This document shows positions 42,904 to 53,500 of a stretch of DNA of 58,676 nucleotides, piece by piece. Location of the stretch: positions 1-58,676 of the IMG/VR virus record IMGVR_UViG_3300050343_000144; one strand, given 5' to 3'. This stretch comes from a virus. The notes beneath the pieces are model-generated. The model made no database searches and was not told the origin of the DNA. It was given only the letters and a program-made list of their open reading frames with translations. A program made the position numbers and the translations under genes. How positions within the stretch are numbered: position 1 is the first letter of the stretch; every line of letters begins with the position of its first letter.

Positions 42904-45327
42904 AAGAAGTAACAATAGATATACAGGCTGCTGCATTTCCAGATCAATTTGTTTCTGACGCTACAAAAGACACTGTAGAGTTTGGATTACAAATAGGTCA
43001 AGCAATACAATACGAATGGTTTAGAAGAGACAGCGGCTCATGTAGATTTTATAATCAATGGGTGAGTTTATGCGACTAAGTTTGTATGCTAGAGGAGAGC
43101 AATCCGTAGCAAAATACAAAAATGAATTAGCAATAGATGGCGATTTAAGTTATCTTAAATTTAGATTGGACACCCGTACCTATAATTCCAAAGTTTGTCG
43201 ACATCGTAGTAAACGGAATGTCAGACAGACTTTTTAAAGTTAAAGCCTACGCTGAGGATGCGTTGTCTGCTGAGAAAAGAAATGAGTTTCAAGAAATGAT
43301 TGAAGGTGAGGTATTAGCAAAACCATTATTTCAACAAATAGATAAAGATTTTGGATGTTAATGTTTTTCAAACAAATGAAGACGAGCTTACCGGAAAGTG
43401 ATGAAGAAATGGAGCTGTTTATGCAATATGAAATATAAACCAGCTATTGAAATAGCTCAAGAAGAAGCTATTGATACTTTATGTCTGAAAATCATTATAA
43501 TGATATTAGAAGTAGAGTTGATTATGATTTAACAACTATAGGTATAGGTATAACTAAACATGAATTTTTACCTGGTCTGGCGTAAAACTAGATTATGTAG
43601 ATCCAGCTAATGTTGTTTATAGCTATACTGAAGATCCTTATTTTAAAGATTGCTTTTATTGGGGAGAAATAAAAACAGTTCCAATGACGGAGCTAATTAA
43701 GAAAATAGATCCAGATTTAACAAATGAAGATTTAAAAATTGCTAAGTACAGTCAGTCATGGTATAATTATTTTAATACTGCTCAGTTTTACGAAAACAGT
43801 ATGTTCATACAGAGACACTGCTACAGTTATTGTATTTTAATTATAAAACAACACATTCGTTTGTGTACAAAAGAAAAAAATAGCAGACGGATCATACAAA
43901 CAGTTGAAAAAGACGATCAGTTTAATCCTCCTCAAGAAATGATGGAAGAAGGAAAGTTTGAAAAGGTAACTAAAAGAATTGACGTATGGTATGATGGTGT
44001 TATGGTTATGGGAACTAATATTATGCTGCAATGGAAACTATGGCAGAAAACATGGTAAGACCAAATCCTCTAGTCAAGTATGCTATGCCAAATTATGTAG
44101 CTTGCAGCACCTAGAATGTATAAAGGTTCTTTAGAATCTTTAGTAAGAAGAATGATTCCTTTTGCTGATTTAATTCAAATGACACATTTAAAATTACAAC
44201 AAGTGGTTTCAAGAGTTGTGCCTGATGGTGTTTTTATTGATGCAGATGGTTTAAATGAAGTTGATTTAGGAACAGGAAACGCATATAATCCAGAAGATGC
44301 ATTGCGCTTGTATTTCCAAACAGGTAGTGTTGTTGGTAGAAGTTATACTCAAGATGGAGAGTTTAATAATGCTAGAGTTCCAATTCACTCAATTAACATC
44401 TAATAGTGGTGCAAGTAAAATGCAAATGCTTATTGCTAATTATAATCATTATTTAGATATGATTAGAGCTGTAACTGGACTAAACGAAGCAAGAGATGGC
44501 TCAACGCCAGATCCTAATTCTTTAGTAGGTGTACAAAAATTAGCAGCATTAAATTCTAATACAGCTACAAGACATATATTCAAGGCAGTTTATATATAAC
44601 TCAGAACAATTAGCTGAGTGTTTATCAATAAGAACAGCTGACATATTAGAGTATGCTGATTTTAAAGATGAGTTTGCTATGCAAATTGGTAAATATAATT
44701 TAAAAATATTAGAAGAAATAAAAAATTTATATTTGTATGACTTTGGTATATTTATAGAAATGGCTCCTGATGAAGAGCAAAAAGCAATGCTTGAGCAAAA
44801 TATTCAAATGGCATTGTCACAAAAAGATATAAATTTAGAAGATGCTATTGATATTAGAGAGATTAGTAACTTAAAATGGCTAATCAACTTCTTAAATTAA
44901 AACGTAAGAAAAAACAAGAAGCAGAGCAGCAAAGCAAAAGCAGCGGCAGCTCAACATGCAGGCTCAAATGCAAATGCAACAGCTCAGCAAAGCAGTCTCA
45001 AGCAGCTGAAATGCAAAAACTACAAGCAGAAACACAAGCTAAAATTCAATTCAAGTACAGAAAATTAAAGGTGAGGCTTCTATTAAAATCAGAGTTAATG
45101 AAATTAGAGTTTGATCTTCAAATGAAACTTAAAGGAGTTGATGGTAGAAGCAATGTCTAAAAAGAGAAGATCAGAGAAAACTGCAAAAGGCAGAAAGAAT
45201 AAGTCAAGCAAATACTGAACAATCAAAATTAATACAACAACGTAAAAATAATTTAGCTCCAGTTAATTTCGAATCTAAGGAAGATAGCTTAGATGGTTTT
45301 GATTTAGCGGAGTTTGAACCAAGGTGA
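42900..45327 (+). CDS. Portal protein (many frameshifts)
   Basis: About 809 residues. Starts at the ATG overlapping the terminase stop (AATGA). Pieces can be joined in order: QIGQAIQYEWFRRDSGSCRF, then VPIIPKFVDIVVNGMSDRLF, NHYNDIRSRVDYDLTTIGIG, VVYSYTEDPYFKDCFYWGEI, SRVVPDGVFIDADGLNEVDL, LVGVQKLAALNSNTATRHI, and a glutamine/lysine-rich coiled-coil tail. The VDYxxTTxGIG...DPxxVxYSYTEDPYxKDCxYWGE pattern is typical of podoviral-type portal proteins in flavophages. It forms the dodecameric DNA gate at one capsid vertex. Confidence 0.8.
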
Positions 45328-45334
45328 TAATATT

Positions 45335-45466
45335 ATGCAAAAATTAAGTGGTCCTCAATTAAATCAAGCTCGTGATGATTTTAATACTAGGGTCGAAAAG
45401 AAAAGTATTTTAGGTAAAAGTAAAAAAATTATATGGACATATAAACGTAGATATGGTAACATATAA
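45335..45466 (+). CDS. 43-residue basic protein
   Basis: MQKLSGPQLNQARDDFNTRV, then a lysine/arginine-rich end (KKSILGKSKKIIWTYKRRYG). Begins 7 bases after the portal stop. Not broken by indels. No family recognised; may be a small portal-associated protein. Confidence 0.45.
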   Translation: MQKLSGPQLNQARDDFNTRVEKKSILGKSKKIIWTYKRRYGNI

Positions 45467-45518
45467 TTCCTAAAATAATATATTTAAATAAATGTTAACT
45501 TTACAAAAATAAAATCAA

Positions 45519-46652
45519 ATGGAATTCAAACAAGTAAAAGAGGTTTCTCCAATAGAAGAGAAATCAACACAAGAAGTTGAACAGAATCTTTTAGATAAGC
45601 ACGAAGAAAGTTTAAAAGTATCTGATGTCAATCAAAATGTTTCAGAAACAAGTGACACTGTAGAAGAAACAATAGTAGAAGAAACTAAAGTAGATCAAGA
45701 TGTTACTGATTTACCAGAAATAAAAGATGAGGATGTACTTTCTTATATTAAAGAAAGATATAATAAAGATATTTCTTCAGTAGATGAATTGTTTTCTGAA
45801 CAAGAAAAAAACAATCCATTGCCTGATGAGGTTTCTAAGTATTTAGACTTTAAAAAAGAAACAGGTAGAGGGTTTGAAGATTTTATCAAAGCTAATAAAA
45901 ACTATGATAATTTAGAAGATGACCAGATACTAAAAGAGTATTATTCTTTAACTGAATCAGATTTAGATTCTGAAGATATTGAATATCTTATGGAAGATAA
46001 GTTTGGATATGATGAAGAGGTGGATGATGATAGAGATATAAAGAAAAAAAATATATCTAAAAAAAGAGAACTTGCAATAGCTAAGAAATATTTAAGTAAG
46101 CTATCGGAAACATATAAAACTCCTCTTGAGTCAAGTGGGGGTTCGTATTCGGAAGAACAACTTAAAGAAATCAATGCTTACAAGGAATATGTTCAAAAGG
46201 CTCAAACTGAAGTAGAGTCCAACAAAAGAAAGTCTGAGTACTTTCAGAAAAAAACAGATGAGGTTTTTAACTCCGAGTTCAAAGGTTTTGAGTTCAAGGT
46301 TGGAGATAAAAATGTAATTTATTCGTCTGGTGATGCAAATGAGATTAAATCAAAACAAGTCAATGTACAGAGTTTTATAAATCAGTACATAGGCGAAGAT
46401 GGTTTAGTTAATGATGCACAAGGTTGGCACAAAGCATTAAACGCAGCAATGAACCCAGATAAACTAGCTCAGTATTTTTATGAGCAAGGAAAGGCAGACG
46501 CCATAGGAGATGTTTCGAAGAAAAGTAAAAACATTAATATGAGTTTGAGGCAAACACCTCAATCGTCTCCACAGAAAGGGTTTCAAGCAAGAGCGGTTAG
46601 TACAGATTCAGGAAGAGGTTTGCGAATAAGGAGTAAAAACAAAAATAATTAA
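45519..46652 (+). CDS. Scaffolding / capsid assembly protein
   Basis: 377 residues, very acidic in the first 170 (EETIVEETKVDQDVTDLPEI), helical, with a basic glutamine-rich end (RQTPQSSPQKGF, RIRSKNKNN). Position between portal and major capsid, charge pattern and lack of beta structure fit a scaffold whose basic C-terminus contacts the capsid shell. A weak -7 box (TAACTTTA, 45496-45503) lies 15 bases upstream. Confidence 0.75.
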   Translation: MEFKQVKEVSPIEEKSTQEVEQNLLDKHEESLKVSDVNQNVSETSDTVEETIVEETKVDQDVTDLPEIKDEDVLSYIKERYNKDISSVDELFSEQEKNNPLPDEVSKYLDFKKETGRGFEDFIKANKNYDNLEDDQILKEYYSLTESDLDSEDIEYLMEDKFGYDEEVDDDRDIKKKNISKKRELAIAKKYLSKLSETYKTPLESSGGSYSEEQLKEINAYKEYVQKAQTEVESNKRKSEYFQKKTDEVFNSEFKGFEFKVGDKNVIYSSGDANEIKSKQVNVQSFINQYIGEDGLVNDAQGWHKALNAAMNPDKLAQYFYEQGKADAIGDVSKKSKNINMSLRQTPQSSPQKGFQARAVSTDSGRGLRIRSKNKNN

Positions 46653-46670
46653 CAATTAAAAAATTTTAAA

Positions 46671-48111
46671 ATGGCAGGACAAATTGCAGCAAATCCTACT
46701 TTCGCACTACAGCCTAGTGCAGAACAAGTAGTATTACAAACAAACTATATCACTAATTTTGATTTCTTAAATCAATATTTACCAGATACTTACGAAAAAG
46801 AATTTGAAAGATATGGAAACAGAACAGTAGCATCATTCTTAAGAATGGTAGGTGCTGAAATGCCTTCTAACTCAGACCTTATCAAATGGGCAGAGCAAGG
46901 AAGATTACACACTAAATATGTAGACGTAACTTCAGCAGCAGCTGCGGGATCGGACACAGCAGTATTAACTGTTGGTGACGTATTAGTTCCAGGAAGCGGA
47001 TCAATCGCTTTAAGAGTAGGTCAAACAATTATGATCTCTGATAACACAGCAGCTTCAGTTTTAACTAACAAAGCCTTAATTACTGCGGTAGATATGGCTA
47101 ACGCTCAAATCACTGTAGCTTATTATGAAGCAGCTGGTCAAGCAGTAGCAGCAGATGTTGTTACTTCTTTATTTGTATATGGTTCTGAGTTCCAAAAAGG
47201 AACAAGCGGAATGCAAGGTCAATTAGAAGCTGATGATGATATTTACAGCAATTCACCAATTATTATCAAAGACAAATATTCTGTTTCTGGTTCTGATATG
47301 GCTCAAATTGGATGGATTGAGGTAACAGGTGAAGACGGAGTAAGCGGATACTTATGGTATTTAAAGTCTGAGCACGACACAAGATTAAGATTCGAAGACT
47401 ATTTAGAAACAGCAATGGTAGAAGCAGTTCCAGCTGACGCAGGATCTGGTGCTGGAGACTTTCTTACAAGGTGTAGCTGCAGGAGCATGGTAGCAAACCT
47501 TAAAGGTTCTGAAGGTGTATTCTATGTAGTAGGAAACAGAGGAAATGTTTGGGGTCAGGTGGAAACCCAAAACACTAGCTCAGTTTGATTCTATTATCCA
47601 AAGACTAGATAAGCAAGGTTCTATTGAAGAAAATGTAATTTTCGTAAACAGAGAGTTTGGATTTGATATTGACGATATGTTAGCTTCTCAAAACTCTTAT
47701 GGAGCGGGTGGTACATCTTATGGTCTTATTTGACAATGACAAAGACATGGCTTTAAACTTGGATTTACAGGATTCCGTAGAGGTTATGACTTCTACAAGT
47801 CTGACTGGAAATACTTAAACGATCCTACAATGAGAGGTGGACGTTGTTGGTGGAGCAATCAATGGTCTATTAGTACCAGCTGGTTCAACTACTGTATACG
47901 ATCAAATCTTAGGTAAAGAATGCTAAGAGACCTTTCTTACACGTTAGATATAGAGCTTCAGAAACTGAAGACAGACGTTATAAAACTTGGATTACTGGTT
48001 CAGCTGGTGGAGCAAGAACTTCTGACTTAGATGCAATGGAAGTAAACTTCTTATCTGAAAGAGCTGTATGTACTTTAGGTGCAAACAACTTCTTCTTATT
48101 CAAAGCAATAA
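46671..48111 (+). CDS. Major capsid protein (several frameshifts)
   Basis: About 480 residues. The intact N-terminal 270 residues begin MAGQIAANPTFALQPSAEQV and have an N-arm, a long helix (TVASFLRMVGAEMP) and an inserted beta domain (about 90-160). An extra T near 47461-47464 and a missing A near 47487 shift the frame, and further indels follow; the rest rejoins as NPKTLAQFDSIIQRLDKQGS, FVNREFGFDIDDMLASQNSY, GFTGFRRGYDFYKSDWKYLN, RYRASETEDRRYKTWITGSA and a RAVCTLGANNFFLFK-Q-stop end near 48111. Fits an HK97-type shell protein of podoviral kind. Confidence 0.8.
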
Positions 48112-48130
48112 GAATAACAATTTGTAATTT

Positions 48131-48157
48131 TTACCCTCGTTATAAAGACGGGGGTAA
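48131..48157 (+). terminator. Hairpin after capsid gene
   Basis: A 10-bp stem TTACCCTCGT / ACGGGGGTAA (one G-T) with a 7-base loop; the following sequence is only moderately T-rich (TTATTTG). Probably attenuates transcription after the capsid gene or stabilises its mRNA. Confidence 0.5.
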
Positions 48158-48202
48158 TTATTTGAAGCTCAAGTATCTGCTAAAGGATTAAGCTTAGAGC
48201 TT

Positions 48203-48556
48203 ATGGAAACCATTGGTAGGGTTGTGATTGGATTAAATGTGGACAAGCTTAGTTCGGCAGAATTAAAAAGAGATATAAGGTTATTTGCAAAAAGATACCC
48301 TCAAGATTTTTTAGAATCTCTTAATGATCCTTTATTGATTTTACAAAATAAATGTTCTCAATTTTTGTCTAACAATTTAATTATAATGAAAAATGAAAAA
48401 GATGTTTATTATAATTTAAAACAAAACAAGAAAAAACTACTAACTGTTCCTTATGGAGAAGATCCTTTATTTATATTGGCATCGTTCTTTCAAAGTGATG
48501 AAGGGCAGGCAGTATTCACTTTATTAAGTAATAGATTAAAAAAACTAGACGAATAA
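48203..48556 (+). CDS. Hypothetical protein after capsid
   Basis: 117 residues from the ATG at 48203; the frame is open another 15 codons upstream, and an earlier start may be masked by an indel in this error-rich stretch. Helical, basic (SSAELKRDIRLFAKRYPQDF). A small head-completion or connector protein is possible. A strong terminator follows. Confidence 0.5.
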   Translation: METIGRVVIGLNVDKLSSAELKRDIRLFAKRYPQDFLESLNDPLLILQNKCSQFLSNNLIIMKNEKDVYYNLKQNKKKLLTVPYGEDPLFILASFFQSDEGQAVFTLLSNRLKKLDE

Positions 48557-48594
48557 GTATTGCATAATAATGCAATTAATTGTTTAAATGTTAT

Positions 48595-48629
48595 AGAGGT
48601 TTCACTAAAATGAAGCCTCTTTTTTTTTT
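48595..48629 (+). terminator. Rho-independent terminator
   Basis: A 10-bp stem AGAGGTTTCA / TGAAGCCTCT (one G-T) at 48595-48604 and 48611-48620, 6-base loop, then ten Ts. A second hairpin, ATTGCAT / ATGCAAT, is at 48559-48576. Ends the head-gene transcript. Confidence 0.9.
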
Positions 48630-48631
48630 CG

Positions 48632-48639
48632 TATCTTTG
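48632..48639 (+). promoter_or_regulatory. Promoter -7 box TATCTTTG
   Basis: Perfect TAnnTTTG right after the terminator, 18 bases before the ATG at 48658. Starts the tail-tube transcript. Confidence 0.55.
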
Positions 48640-48657
48640 TTTAAATAACAATTTGAA

Positions 48658-49632
48658 ATGATTAACACAGTAAGAGCAACAGTATTGTCGATTGCGAATA
48701 AAAACAATTACGGATATATAACTCCTAGTGATTTTAATTTATATGCAAAGCAAGCTCAATTAGATATTTTTGAAGACTATTTTTATCAATATAATAGTTG
48801 GATTATAAAGCAAAACGCCAGAGTTTCTGGTAGTGAATATGCAGATATACTAAAAGGATTAGTAGAGGTTATTGATAGTTTTTCTGAGACAAGAGGGTTG
48901 ATTAATAATGGTATAAACTTATATAATCTTCCTGAAAACTATTACTTAATAAATAAAATAAACCATTATCCTAACGTTATATTTTCATCTACTAGCACAG
49001 CAGCTGGACTAAATACGCTTACTGATGCTAATGCAACGTTTATAACAACAGGAACTGTTGTTCCTGGACAATTTATATCAAACACTTCAGCAAATAGTAT
49101 ATACGCTGGATTTGGTGCATATGTAGTTAGTGTGGATTCAGAGACTCAATTAACATTATCTGGTAATCCATTTGGTACTGCAAGTACAATAGGTAATTCA
49201 TATACGATTGTGACAACAGCAGGCATAAGAGAAATAGAAAGAGTTTCTCAAAATAAAATATTTTATTTAAACTCTTCTAGTTTAACATCGCCAAGCGTTT
49301 CATATCCTGCTTATGTTTTAGGAGGTGGTACTAGTACGGCTATTGGGAATACTATAACTGTATATCCTGAAAGTATAACTGGAGCTGGTAAAGTTTTATC
49401 ACAATATATAAGATACCCGTTAGATCCTAACTGGACATATAGTACACTAACAGGTGGAGAGCCTGTTTTTGATGAAGGTGCGGCAGATTATCAAGACTTT
49501 GAACTTCCTGATTCTGATGAACCTAATTTAGTAAATAAGATATTGCAATATGCAGGTGTATCAATAAGAGAAAATGATATAGCTACTTTTGGAAATATTC
49601 AAGAACAAGAAGATAATCAACAACAATCATAA
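48658..49632 (+). CDS. Probable head-tail adaptor / virion protein
   Basis: 324 residues. The N-terminal 80 residues are helical (SIANKNNYGYITPSDFNLYA, AQLDIFEDYFYQYNSW) like adaptor proteins; a beta-rich insert (about 105-185) and a long strand-rich part follow, ending in helical NLVNKILQYAGVSIREND. It is three bases ahead of a second protein with a similar N-terminal helical part. Position after the capsid suits a podoviral adaptor (gp11-like). No named family. Confidence 0.6.
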   Translation: MINTVRATVLSIANKNNYGYITPSDFNLYAKQAQLDIFEDYFYQYNSWIIKQNARVSGSEYADILKGLVEVIDSFSETRGLINNGINLYNLPENYYLINKINHYPNVIFSSTSTAAGLNTLTDANATFITTGTVVPGQFISNTSANSIYAGFGAYVVSVDSETQLTLSGNPFGTASTIGNSYTIVTTAGIREIERVSQNKIFYLNSSSLTSPSVSYPAYVLGGGTSTAIGNTITVYPESITGAGKVLSQYIRYPLDPNWTYSTLTGGEPVFDEGAADYQDFELPDSDEPNLVNKILQYAGVSIRENDIATFGNIQEQEDNQQQS

Positions 49633-49635
49633 GAA

Positions 49636-50559
49636 ATGGCATATATAACAGACTATCAATATTATGAAAACGGAGGAGTTAATCCTACGAATTCAAACTG
49701 GGGGTCATACCAATTTGTATCATTAGACGATATAGTAAATAATTTTATGCTAATGTATGTTGGTAATGACAAGCTAATAAACAATGTAGAAAAATATAAT
49801 ATTTTATTTCACGCAAAGCGAGGTATTCAAGAATTGAATTACGATGCTATGAAAGAAATAAAAGTTTTAGAACTAAGTGTTTGTGATCAATTAAGATATG
49901 TACTTCCACCTGATTATGTAAATTGGGTTAGGGTATCAATATATCAAAATGGTGTTCTTATGCCATTAACAGAAAATATTCAAACTAACTGGAGTAATGC
50001 TTACTTGCAGGCAAATGACTGTAAGATATTGTTTGATGAATATGGAAATATATTAAAACCAGAAAACTCTACTATAGATATGGACAGAATATCTGGTGGA
50101 AAGAAAAGTCTTTACTTAAATGCTAACAGCAGTCAAGATGGCAATATGGGTTACAATATAGATGGGTCTTGGTATTTTGATTATAGCGTTGGTCAACGTT
50201 ATGGTCTTAACACAGAGACAGCTAACTCAAACCCTACATTTAAAATTAACAAGGCTTCAGGTGTTATAAACTTTAGTTCTGGAGCAGCAGATAAGCTAGT
50301 TATTTTAGAATATGTTTCAGATGGTATGGAGAATGGAGTAGATTCTGAAATAAATTTAAACAAACTATTTGAAGATTTTATTTACGCATACATAAAATAT
50401 GCTATATTAACGAGCAAATACGGGGTGCAAGAGTATATTATAAATAGAGCTAAGAAAGAAAAGTCAGCTTTATTAAGAAATGCAAAAATACGATTAAGTA
50501 ACATACATCCAGGAAGATTGTTAATGAATCTAAGAGGTCAAGATAAATGGTTGAAATAA
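49636..50559 (+). CDS. Probable tail-tube/adaptor (gp11-like) protein
   Basis: 307 residues. The first 90 residues are helical (VSLDDIVNNFMLMYVGNDKL, YNILFHAKRGIQELNYDAMK), then a beta-rich middle and a C-terminal helical bundle (EDFIYAYIKYAILTSKYGVQ). This pattern fits the adaptor ring (T7 gp11-like) between portal and nozzle. One base separates it from the large nozzle-like gene. Confidence 0.6.
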   Translation: MAYITDYQYYENGGVNPTNSNWGSYQFVSLDDIVNNFMLMYVGNDKLINNVEKYNILFHAKRGIQELNYDAMKEIKVLELSVCDQLRYVLPPDYVNWVRVSIYQNGVLMPLTENIQTNWSNAYLQANDCKILFDEYGNILKPENSTIDMDRISGGKKSLYLNANSSQDGNMGYNIDGSWYFDYSVGQRYGLNTETANSNPTFKINKASGVINFSSGAADKLVILEYVSDGMENGVDSEINLNKLFEDFIYAYIKYAILTSKYGVQEYIINRAKKEKSALLRNAKIRLSNIHPGRLLMNLRGQDKWLK

Positions 50560-50560
50560 T

Positions 50561-53500
50561 ATGCCACAGTTTACAAGAAATTTTATAAAAGGGAGAATGA
50601 ATAAAAGCGTTGATGAACGATTAGTTCCTCAAGGTGAATATATTGATGCTCAAAATTGTAGACTTGGTTCTACAGAAAACACAGAAATAGGCGCTGTAGA
50701 AAACTCTTTAGGAAATACTAGGTTGACGACTTTAACTTATGAAGGTCAGGCGCTAAGTAATGAAGCAAAGTGTATAGGCGCTTATGAAGATGGAGGTAAT
50801 GAAACTATGTATTGGTTTGTAAATGATCCAGCTAATACAAATTCTAGTACTGGAGTTGTAGATATGATTGTTTCTTACGACACAAAAAATGATTCTCTTT
50901 TTTATCACGTAATATCTACTAGTGTTTTAAATTTTAATGACAAAAAATTAATAACAGGAGTTAATCTTATAGATGGTTTATTGTTTTTTACAGACAATTT
51001 AAATCCTCCTAGAAAAATAAATGTTAGCAGAACATATCAATATCCTATAAGTGACGTTGATCAAATTACAGAACAAGATATAGGAGTTATTGTTGCGCCT
51101 CCATTATTTGCGCCTACATTAACACCAACTCAACAAGGTGGTGGAGAAAATTATATGAAAGAAATTATGATTTCTTTTGCATACCGATACCAATATGAAG
51201 ATAATGAGTATTCGGCTATGTCTCCATTTTCACCTATATCATTTTCACCTGGTCCTTTTCAATTAAATTATTCTACCTATGACAATATAGGTATGGAAAA
51301 TGTATATAATAGTGTTATTGTTAAATTTAATACAGGAACTAAAAATGTTAAAGGAATAGATTTATTATTTAAATCAACAAACTTTACAACAGTAAATGTA
51401 ATAGAAAGATTTAATAAGCTTGATCAAGGATGGTTAGATAATGTAGAACAAACTTTTCAATTTACAAATCAAAAAATATATACAGTACTTCCTGAAGCTC
51501 AAATGATTAGATTGTTTGATAATGTTCCAAGAATAGCTCAAGCACAAACATTAATGGGTAACAGGCTGATGTATGGAAACTATGTTGATGGATATGATAT
51601 AACTAATTCTGATGGTCAAGATGTTTACTTAGATTATGAATTAGATTTAATTACGGAAAACTTATCATCTGATCAAACATCATCAGTAAATAGTGACTTC
51701 AACTATTCTATAAATGGTTCAGTAAATATTATAAATGGTACTGCTAGTTATGATATATCTGGATATGATTTAAAAGCAGGCGCTCAAATAGGTATTGACT
51801 TTAATTTAGGTCATTCACAATTTTCAGGCGCATCAGAATATGTTGATGGAACAGAGCCTTTGAATGAGTTTGAGAACACATTTTTATACAACTTACAAGA
51901 AGACTTTGCAAATGCACACGACCTAGTAACTTCACCAGGTTTTGTTGCTGCAATATCTGAATTTGTAGCACCCTCAGACTCAACTTGTTTTCCTCCATTT
52001 TGTACAACAGGATGTGCAAGTGGAACATCTATTACAGATTTAATTAACTGTTCGGTAGTGCCAAAAACAAGCTGGTATAAAGTAGGTTTTGGTTTATCGG
52101 GAACAAACCAAGGTATGTCAATAGGTTCTACACCAGGCAGCAACACATTCTCTTTAACAGCTCAAGCTATTAAATATGAAAAATATGATGTAAGTGTATC
52201 TCCTGCTGTTCCTTTAGGAATATTTGCATATGAATATTTTACTGTTCTTCAATCAGAATTTTTATATAGTTTAAGTTCATCTAAAAGTAGCTTACATAGT
52301 GACAGGGATTATGAGGTAGGTATTGTATACGAGGATGATTATGGAAGAGCAAGTACAGCTTTAGTCGATACAAATAATACAATATATGTTCCTTGCGATA
52401 ATTCTATTACAAAAAATACAATAAAAGTTACTTTAAATAGTTACCCTCCTTATTGGGCTACTAAATACAAGTTTGTTTTAAAACCATCTAAGGATGAATA
52501 CAGAACAGTGTACTCAAACATATTTTTTCAGGAAGAAGAAACGGGGAATGTATGGTTTAAATTAGAGGGTGATAATAAAACTAAAGTAGTTTTAAATGAA
52601 AACTTAAAAGTTAAGTCTGATACTAATGGACCTGTTTTAAGGTGTGTTAGTACAAAAGTTCTTGACTATGGTAGTCAAGTAGAAAATTGGTTGTGTGATA
52701 GAAATAGTGATGGTACTTTAGTTGATGACACTTGTGGTCAGCCAACAGGAGTCTATATGCAACTTAGACCAAGTAATTTTTCTGCTGCTTCACCAGAAAA
52801 TGCTTTTATAAACTATGGAGAAAAAGGATGTAAAGGTTCTTATTGTGCTGTTAGATATGATGTTTCTATTCCTAATCCAGACACAACAGGACCTACAGAT
52901 GAATTTATTCCATACACTATACCAGCGGGTAGTATTGTTCAAATAAAATTAAGAGAGCAAAGATATAAAAGAGGTAGCAAGTGTGGTAGCAGACAGTACT
53001 TATATGATAAAACCTTTACAGCTAGTCAAGACTATGATAGTATGTATGCTTTTGTTGAAGGAGATAATATTGACTTAACAAATGGTCAATCAGCTGGATC
53101 TGATAGTACTATAAATAATATAAACCAACCTAGTACTTTATACCCTTACTTTACTTCTTTAGCAGGTGGCGGTCAGTCTTATTACTCTTTTCAGACAGAC
53201 GCTTCTAATGGTAAAATGTATTTAGTTGGACAGAACGGAACACCTCAATGTAATCCACCTGATAAAAGAAATTCTTATGGAAACATAGAGATTGTAGTTC
53301 AAAGAGCAACTACTCTTATGGTTTTTGAGACTGAAGCAAAAGATGCGAATACAGAGCTTTATTATGAAAACGAACAAGTATTTAATATATCTGGAGGGTA
53401 TCATCAATCAGGAACTAATGACACTGATCAAGATCAAACAGTAAGCTTGCCTGCTGTAGTAAATTTAACTTTTAGCAATTGCTTTACTTTTGGGAATGGA

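Noticed and set aside
40663-48111. Programmed frameshifting or pseudogenisation of terminase, portal and capsid
   Set aside because: Too many sites, both +1 and -1, several compensating each other, mostly in short homopolymers, and no decay in protein sequence between them.
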